From Pseudomonas sp. GD04091 (GTDB lineage: Bacteria > Pseudomonadota > Gammaproteobacteria > Pseudomonadales > Pseudomonadaceae): 64,000 bases of DNA. The position numbers were made by a program, and so were the translations under genes. Where the stretch lies: positions 102,631 to 166,630 of the forward strand of contig NZ_JAOEBG010000011.1 of the NCBI RefSeq assembly GCF_029836165.1, in the 5' to 3' direction. Below are positions 7,722 through 15,843 of this stretch, in pieces (within the stretch, counting starts at the first letter, position 1; each line of letters starts with the position of its first letter). Below the pieces are notes generated by a model. It was not told the DNA's origin, ran no database searches, and saw nothing but the letters and a program-made list of their open reading frames with translations.

Positions 7722-9221
7722 TCAGGCCATTTCGGCGGTGGTGACGGGCTTGATGGGCGTGCTTTTGCAGCGCACCCAGCGCGGGCCTCGGGGGCCATAC
7801 ACGCCAGCCGGTTCGGGGAACAGGTTGAGCAGGATCAGGTACAGCACGCCGGCGATGCCGAGGGTTACCGGCAGGCTCAGGTCGATGCCACCGGCAAGCG
7901 TGCCCAGCGGGCCGACGAACTGCCCCGGCAGGTTGACGAAGCACAGGCCGATGGCCGCGCCGGGGATCCACGCGCCCATGCCGCGCCAGTTCCAGCCGTG
8001 GTCGAACCAGTAGTGGCCGCCTTGCTGGCCTCGGGTGAACACCTGCAGGTCATCGGGGTGGTAGAAGCCACGGCGGGTGATCAGGCCGAGGATCATGATC
8101 ACCATCCAGGGGCTTGTGCAGGTGATGATCAGCACGGCGAAGGTCGACACGCTTTGCACCAGATTGAAGGTGAAGCGGCCGATGAAGATGAAACCGATGG
8201 CCAGCACGCCGATCAGCAGGGTGGCGGCGGCGCGGCTGAGCAGACGCGGGAACACGCTGGACATGTCCAGGCCGGTGCCATACAGCGCCGTGGTGCCGGT
8301 GGACATGCCGCCGATCACCGCGATCAGGCACACCGGCAGGAAGAACCAGCCCGGCGAGATCGCCAGCAGGCCGCCGACGTAGTTGTTGGCGGCGATGTAG
8401 TCCGGGGCCTGGCTGGCCACCAGGGTCGCCGTGCACAGGCCGAACAGGAACGGGATCAGCGTGGCCGCCTGGGCGAGGATCACCGCCAGCATGATGCGCG
8501 CCTTGGGCGTTTCCCTCGGGATGTAGCGCGACCAGTCACCGAGGAAGGCGCCGAACGACACCGGGTTGCTCATGGCCAGGATCGCCGCGCCGACGAACGC
8601 CGCCCAGAAGCCGGCCTGGCCGAGGTTGACACTGCCGGCGTAGCCCGCGTCGAAGGGGCCGGCGAAGGCGAAGATGCCCAGCAGGAACAGCAGGCTCGAG
8701 GCCCATACCGCGATCTTGTTGACCCACAGCATGAAACGGAAGCCGAAGATGCACACCACCAGCACCAGCACCGCGAACAGGCCGTAGGCCAGGCCCAGGG
8801 TGAGGTCGGTCTCCGGCAGGCCGACCAGGCGCTTGGCGCCGCCGACCAGGGCATCGCCCGAGCTCCACACCGACAGCGAGAAGAACGCGACGGCTGTCAG
8901 CAGCGACAGGAACGAGCCGACGATGCGCCCGTGCACGCCGAAGTGCGCGCCGGACGATACGGCGTTGTTGGTGCCGTTGAGGGCGCCGAACAGGCCCATG
9001 GGCGCGAGGATCAGCGCGCCGACGCCGACGCCGAGCAGGATCGCCCAGGCTCCGGCCTGGAACGACAGCCCGAACAGCACCGGGAAGCTGCCCAGCACGG
9101 CGGTGGCGAAGGTGTTGGCGCCGCCGAAGATCAGGCGGAACAGGTCCAGCGGGGCGGCGTCGCGTTGATCGTCGGGGATCTGTTCGACGCCATTGGTCTC
9201 GATACCGGTCGAGTGGCTCAT
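7722..9221 (-). CDS. NCS1-family purine/cytosine-type permease
   Basis: A 499-residue inner-membrane permease with about twelve hydrophobic segments. Family hallmarks are 'FRLIFGGANTFATAVLGSFP' near residues 28-47, 'SNPVSFGAFLGDWSRYIP' near residues 225-245, and a C-terminal Pro/Arg-rich cytoplasmic tail. NCS1 proteins import cytosine, hydantoins, purines, thiamin precursors or allantoin with H+ or Na+. Start at ATG 9221 with GGAGC 8 bases upstream; an in-frame upstream start would be unusually long. Neighbours on the same strand are an NTF2-like protein (upstream) and an aldehyde dehydrogenase (downstream), suggesting uptake plus oxidation of one substrate. The substrate is unknown. Confidence 0.88.
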   Translation of the reverse strand: MSHSTGIETNGVEQIPDDQRDAAPLDLFRLIFGGANTFATAVLGSFPVLFGLSFQAGAWAILLGVGVGALILAPMGLFGALNGTNNAVSSGAHFGVHGRIVGSFLSLLTAVAFFSLSVWSSGDALVGGAKRLVGLPETDLTLGLAYGLFAVLVLVVCIFGFRFMLWVNKIAVWASSLLFLLGIFAFAGPFDAGYAGSVNLGQAGFWAAFVGAAILAMSNPVSFGAFLGDWSRYIPRETPKARIMLAVILAQAATLIPFLFGLCTATLVASQAPDYIAANNYVGGLLAISPGWFFLPVCLIAVIGGMSTGTTALYGTGLDMSSVFPRLLSRAAATLLIGVLAIGFIFIGRFTFNLVQSVSTFAVLIITCTSPWMVIMILGLITRRGFYHPDDLQVFTRGQQGGHYWFDHGWNWRGMGAWIPGAAIGLCFVNLPGQFVGPLGTLAGGIDLSLPVTLGIAGVLYLILLNLFPEPAGVYGPRGPRWVRCKSTPIKPVTTAEMA

Positions 9222-9309
9222 GGTGATGCTCCAGCGCGAATGTTGTCGGCCGTCGGGCGGCCTTGTTGTGGGTGCGATGGCAGTGCGGCAGGGCCGCTTC
9301 AAGGGGCGA

Positions 9310-9699
9310 TCAGGCCGGCGATACGACCGACAGGTGCTCGTGGCAGGCCAGCCAGCGCTCACCGTGCAGGCGCAAGACGATGGTCTCGCGTTCGTTGAGG
9401 TCGAGGATTTCGCCGGCGACGCGCAGGCGCGTGGCCACATCGTGCATGAAAATCGCCACGTCGCCCTGCAGGCTCACCTGGGCGTTGCTCGACTCGCAGC
9501 CGAGCACGGCGAAGTCATCCGCCTGCCAGCTGGCCCAGAGGTCTTCGTAGGCGCGGCGCGACAGCAGCGGTTGCGCCAAGGTGTGGAAGAGGAAGGTGGC
9601 GTCTTCGCTGAAGCAGGCGAAGTAGCGGGCGGTGTCGTTGCTGGCGAAGGCGGCGACGAGGTCGGCGGCGGCCTGCCGTACCTGGAGTGTCTGGTCCAC
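9310..9699 (-). CDS. NTF2-like (DUF4440/SnoaL-type) small protein
   Basis: A predicted 129-residue protein with the alpha+beta cone pattern of nuclear transport factor 2-like proteins: an N-terminal helix (AAADLVAAFASNDTARYFACF), 'EDATFLFH', an 'AYEDLWASWQADDF' helix and three C-terminal strands ending 'LHGERWLACHEHLSV'. Such proteins are often small enzymes or ligand-binding accessory proteins; no function can be assigned. The start is taken as GTG 9699 with GAGG upstream; the only in-frame ATG (9858) would prepend about 50 Pro/Arg-rich residues that do not look like protein. First gene of the unit with the permease and aldehyde dehydrogenase. Confidence 0.65.
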   Translation of the reverse strand: MDQTLQVRQAAADLVAAFASNDTARYFACFSEDATFLFHTLAQPLLSRRAYEDLWASWQADDFAVLGCESSNAQVSLQGDVAIFMHDVATRLRVAGEILDLNERETIVLRLHGERWLACHEHLSVVSPA

Positions 9700-10166
9700 G
9701 GGAGTGGCCTCACGGTTTCTTGTGATTGTTGGTGAAGCGATTCTGGTGGGGGCGGGCGGGGGGACAAATCGCTGCGGGCAAATAATCAGTTCAGGAAATC
9801 GTGAACCAAGGCTCTGCCCTGGCGGAGCCCGTGGCCAAGGTGTCGGCAGCCTCGCCACATGACGTGCTGGCCGCTCGCTCCCACAGGGCCGCTGGCCCGG
9901 CCATCGTTCCCTCAGTGCAACTCTGAGGGTTCACCCATGGACCTACCGGCCCACGCCCCCTGCCTCTACCGTTAGGCCTGTTGCCCGCTGGGCCACAGGC
10001 CGCGCGGGCTGCTTCGGCACAGGTCGATTTATCGAGGTCACCGACTGACGGTCGTCCCGTTCAGCCTGTGTTGCCTACTCTCATAATCCCCACTGTGGAC
10101 TTGTGGGTCGCGGTCCCTCCGCACTGGCCAGGATGGCCTGTTCTCCAAACCAACGAGGAGAGAACG
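9700..10166. other. Divergent intergenic region with a 7 bp perfect dyad
   Basis: This 467-base stretch separates the NTF2-like gene (minus) from the isochorismatase operon (plus). No convincing gene is seen. It holds a REP-end fragment (GCTCCCACAG, about 9877-9886) and a perfect inverted repeat CCCTCAG-7 nt-CTGAGGG at 9909-9929. The dyad has no T-run, so an operator is more likely than a terminator. A purine-rich ribosome site (GAGGAGAG) precedes the ATG at 10167. Confidence 0.45.
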
Positions 10167-10856
10167 ATGAGCAATTTCTCGCAAGCCGCCAACTTCGAAG
10201 GTCAGGCGCCACGTATCGACCCCGACAACGCCACGATGCTGCTGATCGATCACCAGAGCGGTCTGTTCCAGACGGTCAAGGACATGCCCATGACCGAACT
10301 GCGGGCCAATGCCATCACCCTGGCCAAGATCGCCAGCCTGGCGAAGATCCCCGTCATCACCACCGCATCGGTGCCGCAAGGTCCCAACGGCCCGTTGATT
10401 CCGGAAATCCATGAGGCCGCGCCACACGCGAAGTACGTGGCCCGCAAAGGCGAGATCAACGCCTGGGACAACCCTGAGTTCGTCGCCGCGGTGAAGGCCA
10501 CCGGGCGCAAGCAACTGATCATTGCCGGGACCATCACCAGCGTGTGCATGGCGTTTCCCAGCATCAGCGCGGTGGCCGCCGGCTACCAGGTGTTCGCTGT
10601 CATCGACGCGTCAGGCACCTACTCCAAGATGGCCCAGGAAGTGACCCTGGCGCGGGTGGTCCAGGCCGGGGTGGTGCCGATGGACACCGCCGCCGTCTGC
10701 TCGGAAGTGCAACGCACCTGGAACCGCCCGGACGCCGCCCAGTGGGCCGAAGCCTACAGCTCGGTGTTCCCGCACTACCAGCTGCTGATCGAGAGCTACA
10801 TGAAGGCCCAGGCGGTCGTCACCCAGAACGAGCAGCTGGATTCGCAGCGCAGCTGA
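10167..10856 (+). CDS. Isochorismatase-fold cysteine hydrolase (YcaC family), copy 1
   Basis: A 229-residue cytosolic hydrolase of the isochorismatase/YcaC superfamily. The expected catalytic set is visible: Asp in '[10 protein letters not shown]', Lys in the '[11 protein letters not shown]' region and the nucleophile Cys in '[11 protein letters not shown]'. YcaC-type enzymes hydrolyse small amides or esters, but the natural substrate is generally unknown. Start at ATG 10167 with GAGGAG 7-12 bases upstream. The next gene, 34 bases downstream, encodes a related but distinct copy, so a duplication lies at the head of an operon that continues into efflux genes. The C-terminus is extended by about 20 residues relative to copy 2. 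Confidence 0.87.
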   Translation: MSNFSQAANFEGQAPRIDPDNATMLLIDHQSGLFQTVKDMPMTELRANAITLAKIASLAKIPVITTASVPQGPNGPLIPEIHEAAPHAKYVARKGEINAWDNPEFVAAVKATGRKQLIIAGTITSVCMAFPSISAVAAGYQVFAVIDASGTYSKMAQEVTLARVVQAGVVPMDTAAVCSEVQRTWNRPDAAQWAEAYSSVFPHYQLLIESYMKAQAVVTQNEQLDSQRS

Positions 10857-10890
10857 GCCACGCCTTTCAATCCAAGCAAGGAGAAGCATC

Positions 10891-11511
10891 ATGGCATTTC
10901 AATACAAGCGTCTGGACAAGAACGACGCCGCGGTCCTGCTGGTCGACCACCAGACCGGGCTGCTGTCGCTGGTGCGCGACATCGACCCGGATCGGTTCAA
11001 GAACAATGTGCTGGCTCTCGCGGACCTGGCCAAGTACTTCAAGCTGCCGACCATCCTCACCACCAGCTTCGAGACCGGCCCCAACGGCCCGCTGGTGCCC
11101 GAGCTCAAGGAACAGTTCCCCGAGGCGCCGTATATCGCTCGGCCCGGCAACATCAATGCCTGGGACAACGAGGACTTCGTCAAGGCGGTGAAGGCCACCG
11201 GCAAGAAACAGCTGATCATCGCTGGTGTGGTCACCGAGGTCTGCGTGGCCTTCCCGGCGCTGTCGGCACTGGAAGAGGGCTTCGACGTGTTCGTGGTCAC
11301 CGACGCCTCGGGCACCTTCAACGAGCTGACCCGCGACTCGGCCTGGCGCCGCATGGAGGCCGCCGGCGCGCAGCTGATGACCTGGTTCGGCGTGGCCTGC
11401 GAGCTGCACCGCGACTGGCGCAACGACATCGAAGGATTGGGCACGCTGTTCTCCAACCACATTCCCGACTACCGTAACCTGATGACCAGCTACAGCAAGC
11501 TGGCGAAGTAA
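10891..11511 (+). CDS. Isochorismatase-fold cysteine hydrolase (YcaC family), copy 2
   Basis: A 206-residue YcaC-like hydrolase. Catalytic Asp is in 'LLVDHQTGLL' (residue ~20), Lys in the central region and Cys in 'VVTEVCVAFPAL' (~118). It shares the 'TGPNGPLVPEL', 'NAWDN' and 'KAVKATGKKQLIIAG' blocks with the upstream copy, showing tandem duplication and divergence. GGAG lies 8 bases before ATG. Sixty bases separate it from the FUSC transporter, so hydrolase and exporter are likely co-transcribed; the pair could release or detoxify an aromatic or amide compound exported by the pump. That link is inference from layout. Confidence 0.88.
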   Translation: MAFQYKRLDKNDAAVLLVDHQTGLLSLVRDIDPDRFKNNVLALADLAKYFKLPTILTTSFETGPNGPLVPELKEQFPEAPYIARPGNINAWDNEDFVKAVKATGKKQLIIAGVVTEVCVAFPALSALEEGFDVFVVTDASGTFNELTRDSAWRRMEAAGAQLMTWFGVACELHRDWRNDIEGLGTLFSNHIPDYRNLMTSYSKLAK

Positions 11512-11571
11512 CGGTGTGTCCGGGCCCCGTTACCGGGGTCCGGGCCCGCCCTGTGGGTTACGAGGTAATGG

Positions 11572-13728
11572 ATGGCTCCACTGATTGCCTACTTCAGGCT
11601 TGCCCTGCGCCCCGGGCGCGACGTGCTGCTGTTCGCGCTGCGCACGGTGGTGGCGGGCCTGCTGTGTCTCTACCTGGCGTTCGTGTTCGACCTGGAACAA
11701 CCGAAATGGGCACTGATGACGGTCATCATCATCAGCCTGCCGCTGGCCGGCATGACCCTCAAGCGCAGCCTCGCCCAGGTGCTCGGCACCGTGGTCGGCG
11801 CGGCGGTGGCCGTGCTGCTGATGGCGCTGTTCGCGCAGATGCCGTACACCCTGGTGGTCAGCCTGGCGTTGTGGCTGGGGCTGTGCACCGCCGGTGGAAC
11901 CTTGCTGCGCTACACCGATTCCCATGCCTTCGTGCTCAGCGGCTTCACCGCCGTGGTGGTGGCCATGCTGGCCGTGCCCGAACCCGAAGGCACCTTTCTG
12001 CTGGCTGTCACGCGGGTCACCGAGACCTTGCTGGCGGTGGCCTGCGTGGCCGTGGTCAGCCTGCTGACGGCCCGCCCCCAGCCCGTGGCCAACAGCTATT
12101 TCGCCAAGGTCGACAGCCTGCTGAAACTGATCGCCCAGCATGCCGCCGAGGTGATCCGCACCGAGGAGGACGAAGCCGCGTTCGGTCAGCGCCAGGCCCG
12201 GCTGATCGCCGAGGTCAGCGCACTGGAGGGGTTGCGTCGGCACCTGTATTTCGACGCCCCGCACCTGCGCAGCGGCGATGGGTTGGTGCAACTGTTCGCC
12301 AACCAGCTGGTGCTGCTGGTTTCGCGCCTGCTGGTGCTGCGTCAGCAGCGCGAGCTGGTCAAGGCGCACTGGCAGGGGCCGCTGCCGACGGATATCCAGG
12401 TGCTGCGCGACGCCGAACTGGCGAGCCTGGATGCGCTGGCGCGTGACGGCATGGCACTTTCGGCAGTGGACCGCGAGGCCCTGCGCACCCTGCACAAGGG
12501 GTTCGATGACGCCGCCGACCGTGCCGAGTTTCTCAACGAGCCGCTGCCCCCGCAGCTGCGCGCCCTGGCCTGGGCCTTGCGCTGGGAGCAGGCGCGCCTG
12601 TTGCAGCAACTGGACGAGCTGATCGAGCTGAACGAAGCGATCCAGCAGGGCCGCCTGGCCAGTTGCCCCCGGCAGCAGAGCCGCGCCAGCACCCTGCACC
12701 TGGACTGGCCCCTGGCGGCGATGAACGCCGTGCGCGCCTGCCTGGCGCTGTTGCTGATCGGCGGGTTGTGGATCGAGAGCGCCTGGGATGGCGCGCGCTC
12801 GGCGGTGATCCTGATGGGCGTGATGTGTTCGCTGATGGCGACCTTGCCCCGGCCGCTGCTGGCCAGCCAGAACTACAACCGCGGGCTGCTGGTGGGCATG
12901 GGCCTGTCGGCGCTCTATCAGTTCGCCGTGCTGCCGCTGTTCACCGACTTCGAGATGCTTGCCCTGTGCCTGGCGCCGCTGCTGTACCTGGCGGCGGTCG
13001 GCCTGGCCAACCCGATGACCGCCGGGATCGGCATGGGTATCGGCCTGATCAGCCTGCTGATGATCGGGCCGCAGAATGTCGGGGCCTATCACAACAGCGA
13101 TATCCAGTGGTTCGAGTTCGCCGGCGGCTACCTGGCGGCCGGGGTGCTGGCGATGGCCGTGTTCGCGCTGGTGTTCCCGTTCAATGCGCAGAAACGCATC
13201 GCCCGATTGTTCCGCCAGACCCGTGAGGATGTCCGCCGTCAGGTGCTCGAGAGCGGTTCGCTGGCCGGGCAGTTCGCTTTCGAGAGCCTGCTGCTCGATC
13301 GCCTGTCGGCGCTGATTGGCCTGCTGCCGGCGGCCCCGGACGCCGCCTCTCGCGAGCGCGTCGAATGCGCACTGGTGTGCCCGGCGCTGGCCATCGCCCT
13401 GGGTCAGGCGCGCACCCTGTGCAACAGCGACCTGGAGTTGCCCTCGGCGACCCGGGCACGATTGCGAGAAAGCTTGCAGGGTGTTGCCGATTTCATCGGC
13501 GGCCAGGGCGCGGTGGCGCTCGATCCGCTGTTGCGTGAGCTGAGCGACCAGGCGCAGGTGCTCGATGCCCTGCATGGAGCGCAAGGGCAGATGGGCCGCG
13601 AGGCATTGCGCCGCCTGTTCATCCTGCGGGTCGCGCTGGCGGTGGCCGGGCAGTTGCTGACGCGCTATCGCCGGGTGCTGGAGCCTGAAGGATCGCGGGC
13701 GTTGCCGGAGGTGGCCGATGCCCATTGA
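11572..13728 (+). CDS. FUSC-family inner-membrane efflux protein (AaeB-like)
   Basis: A 718-residue protein with two membrane blocks (residues ~15-175 and ~385-545), each of about six segments, separated and followed by helical cytoplasmic domains. This is the layout of AaeB/YdhK-type FUSC transporters, which export aromatic carboxylic acids together with a HlyD-type adaptor. The first block begins 'LLFALRTVVAGLLCLYLAF' with the typical 'QPKWALMTVIII' segment. GAGGTA precedes the ATG. The next gene (DUF1656) overlaps its last 11 bases and the adaptor follows immediately, completing an AaeXAB-like set. An outer-membrane partner is not encoded nearby. Confidence 0.9.
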   Translation: MAPLIAYFRLALRPGRDVLLFALRTVVAGLLCLYLAFVFDLEQPKWALMTVIIISLPLAGMTLKRSLAQVLGTVVGAAVAVLLMALFAQMPYTLVVSLALWLGLCTAGGTLLRYTDSHAFVLSGFTAVVVAMLAVPEPEGTFLLAVTRVTETLLAVACVAVVSLLTARPQPVANSYFAKVDSLLKLIAQHAAEVIRTEEDEAAFGQRQARLIAEVSALEGLRRHLYFDAPHLRSGDGLVQLFANQLVLLVSRLLVLRQQRELVKAHWQGPLPTDIQVLRDAELASLDALARDGMALSAVDREALRTLHKGFDDAADRAEFLNEPLPPQLRALAWALRWEQARLLQQLDELIELNEAIQQGRLASCPRQQSRASTLHLDWPLAAMNAVRACLALLLIGGLWIESAWDGARSAVILMGVMCSLMATLPRPLLASQNYNRGLLVGMGLSALYQFAVLPLFTDFEMLALCLAPLLYLAAVGLANPMTAGIGMGIGLISLLMIGPQNVGAYHNSDIQWFEFAGGYLAAGVLAMAVFALVFPFNAQKRIARLFRQTREDVRRQVLESGSLAGQFAFESLLLDRLSALIGLLPAAPDAASRERVECALVCPALAIALGQARTLCNSDLELPSATRARLRESLQGVADFIGGQGAVALDPLLRELSDQAQVLDALHGAQGQMGREALRRLFILRVALAVAGQLLTRYRRVLEPEGSRALPEVADAH

Positions 13729-13924
13729 TTTCGAGCTGGGCGGGGTCTACCTGCCGCCCATCGCCCAGGCACTGCTGCTGGCGCTGCCGCTGTTTCTGCT
13801 GGTCGATGTCCTGTTGCGTCGGATGGGCGTACTGGCATTCGCCTGGCATCCGGCGCTGTTCCAGGGCGCCGTGTACACCGCGATCTGCGCGGCGTTGCTG
13901 TTGTGGATGGGAGTGAGCGTGTAG
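13718..13924 (+). CDS. DUF1656 small membrane protein (AaeX-like)
   Basis: A 68-residue protein with two hydrophobic helices (residues ~12-30 and ~45-66) and the family opening 'FELGGVYLPP'. AaeX-like proteins always accompany FUSC/HlyD efflux pairs; their role is unknown but probably structural. It overlaps the upstream FUSC gene by 11 bases and its TAG stop is directly followed by the ATG of the adaptor, so translation is likely coupled across all three genes. Confidence 0.88.
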   Translation: MPIDFELGGVYLPPIAQALLLALPLFLLVDVLLRRMGVLAFAWHPALFQGAVYTAICAALLLWMGVSV

Positions 13925-14878
13925 ATGTCGTCGATCAAACCGTTGTTGTCGCGTGGCCTGACCCTGACCATGCTGGTCGTGGCCATCGTGCTGGGCTGGC
14001 TGGCCTGGACCCATTACACCCAGGCGCCCTGGACCCGTGACGCGCAGGTGCGTGCCGATGTAGTCACCCTGGCGGCGGAGGTCAGTGGCCGAATCGTCGC
14101 CCTGCCGGTGCGGGACAACCAGTTCGTGCACAAGGGCGACCTGCTGTTGCGGATCGATCCGGCGCGCTATGAACTGGCCGTGCTGCATGCCCGGCGCGCG
14201 GTCGAAGTGGCGCGGGCCGCCCTGGGCCAGTCGCAGGCGAACATCGTCGCCAACCAGGCGCTGCTCAAACAACGACGTAGCGAGGAACAGCGCCGTGGCA
14301 AGCTGCAGTCTCTGTCGGCCATCTCCGCCGAGGAGTGGGAAAAGTCCAGGACCGATGTCGCGGTCGCCCAGGCCGACCTGCTGCGCGAGCAGTCCAGCCT
14401 CGGCCTGGCGCAAGCCAACGTGCAACTGGCCGAGGCCACCCTGGAGCAGGCGCGGCTGGACCTGCAACGCACCGAGGTGCTGGCGCCGGTCAATGGCCAT
14501 GTCACCAACCTGCTGACCCGCCAGGGCGACTTCGCGCAGCCGGGCGCGGCGTTGCTGGCGCTGGTGGACGGCGACTCGTTCCATGTCAGTGGCTATTTCG
14601 AAGAGACCAAGCTGCCACGCATCGCCATCGGCAGCCGTGCGCGCATCGTGCTGATGAATGGCCAGGCCCTGCGGGGCACGGTGGAGAGCATCGCTTACGC
14701 CATCACCGACCGCGAGAATCAGCCCGGCAATCGCCTGCTGGCCAACGTCAACCCGAACTACACCTGGGTCAAGCTGGCCCAGCGCGTGCCGGTGCGCCTG
14801 CGCCTGGACCCGCCCGACGCCCAGGCCCCCGCACTGCGGGCCGGGACCACCGCCACTGTGACGATACTCGAGGAATGA
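13925..14878 (+). CDS. HlyD/AaeA-type periplasmic adaptor of the efflux pump
   Basis: A 317-residue membrane-fusion protein anchored by one N-terminal helix (residues ~13-32). It shows the barrel-sandwich halves 'VVTLAAEVSGRIVALPVRDN' and 'VLAPVNGHVTNLLTRQGDF', a coiled-coil hairpin between them (~85-165), and a beta-barrel domain with 'GYFEETKLPRIAIGSRARI'. It would bridge the FUSC pump to an outer-membrane channel. No spacer separates it from the DUF1656 stop codon. The C-terminus is short, as in AaeA/EmrA-like adaptors. Substrate is inferred only from family (aromatic acids). Confidence 0.9.
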   Translation: MSSIKPLLSRGLTLTMLVVAIVLGWLAWTHYTQAPWTRDAQVRADVVTLAAEVSGRIVALPVRDNQFVHKGDLLLRIDPARYELAVLHARRAVEVARAALGQSQANIVANQALLKQRRSEEQRRGKLQSLSAISAEEWEKSRTDVAVAQADLLREQSSLGLAQANVQLAEATLEQARLDLQRTEVLAPVNGHVTNLLTRQGDFAQPGAALLALVDGDSFHVSGYFEETKLPRIAIGSRARIVLMNGQALRGTVESIAYAITDRENQPGNRLLANVNPNYTWVKLAQRVPVRLRLDPPDAQAPALRAGTTATVTILEE

Positions 14879-14916
14879 CGGATGATGCAGCGGTGAACCG
14901 TGGACGAGTGTTGCCG

Positions 14917-15843
14917 ATGTTTGACCTGAACGACCTGTATCTGTACGCCAAGGTGGTGGAACACAGTGGCTTCGCTCCCGCCGGGCGCATCCTCGGCCTG
15001 CCCAAGTCACGCCTGAGCCGGCGGGTGGCCAAGCTCGAGGAGCGCCTGGGCGTGCGCCTGATCCAGCGCTCGACCAGGCAGTTCCAGGTCACCGAGGTGG
15101 GGCTTGAGTATTACCGCCATTGCCTGGGCATGCTCGAGCAGGCCGTCGCCGCCGAGGATGCGGTCGAACGCAACCGTGCCGAGCCGCGCGGCATCGTGCG
15201 CCTGGCCAGCAGCACCGAACTGCTCGACTCGCGTCTGGCGCCGATGCTGGCCCGCTTCATGGCGCAGTGCCCGGTGGTCGAGCTACTGGTCAAAAGCTTC
15301 AATCGCCGCGTGGACGTGATCGGCGAGGGTTACGACCTGGTGCTCAGCGTGCAGCATCAGCGCCTGGAAAGCAGCGAACTGATCATGCGCCGGCTGGCGC
15401 CGAGCCGGCAGTGCCTGGTGGCTTCCCCGGGGCTGCTGGTCGAGCATGGCAAGCCGGGCTCGCCGGCCGCGCTGGAGGCGTTGCCGAGCCTGTGCTGGGG
15501 AGGCAACGTACAGGACTACACCTGGACCTTGACCGGACCACAAGGGGCCGAGGCCTTCGTGCGCGTGCGCCCCCGTGTGGTTTCGGATGACCTGGCGGTG
15601 CTGCGCGAAGGCGCTCTGGCCGGGGTCGGCATGGCGGTGCTGCCTGAGGAGGTGGTGATGGCCGACCTTGCCAGTGGGCGGTTGCTCCATGTCCTGGACG
15701 GCTGGACCCCGCGGGAAGGCGAGGTGGTGGCGCTGTTTCCTTCCCGGCGTGGGTTGATGCCGGCCGTGCGCAAGCTGATCGACTTTCTGGCCGACGCGTT
15801 CGAGCAGGAGCAGCAGGACGCTACGCCAGTTCGCGCTCGCTGA
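14917..15843 (+). CDS. LysR-family transcriptional regulator
   Basis: A 308-residue LysR regulator with the winged helix-turn-helix at residues 1-60 (VVEHSGFAPAGRILGLPKSRLSRRVAKLEERLG) and a periplasmic-binding-protein-like effector domain. It resembles the branch with the 'FDLNDLYLYAKVVEHSGF' start common near aromatic-acid efflux genes. It lies in the same direction as the pump genes, 38 bases after the adaptor stop, rather than divergently, so it may be auto-expressed with the operon. An alternative start at 14875 would overlap the adaptor stop (ATGA) and add 14 residues. It converges with the MFS gene and overlaps its 3' end by 23 bases. Confidence 0.88.
   Translation: MFDLNDLYLYAKVVEHSGFAPAGRILGLPKSRLSRRVAKLEERLGVRLIQRSTRQFQVTEVGLEYYRHCLGMLEQAVAAEDAVERNRAEPRGIVRLASSTELLDSRLAPMLARFMAQCPVVELLVKSFNRRVDVIGEGYDLVLSVQHQRLESSELIMRRLAPSRQCLVASPGLLVEHGKPGSPAALEALPSLCWGGNVQDYTWTLTGPQGAEAFVRVRPRVVSDDLAVLREGALAGVGMAVLPEEVVMADLASGRLLHVLDGWTPREGEVVALFPSRRGLMPAVRKLIDFLADAFEQEQQDATPVRAR

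Noticed and set aside
7701..9398. Long plus-strand frame opposite the NCS1 permease
   Set aside because: Ala/Arg/Gln-rich with no recognisable domain; the permease frame has twelve helices and family motifs.
11530..13725. Long minus-strand frame opposite the FUSC gene
   Set aside because: Low-complexity Gln/His/Arg composition and no motif; shadow of a strongly GC-biased gene.
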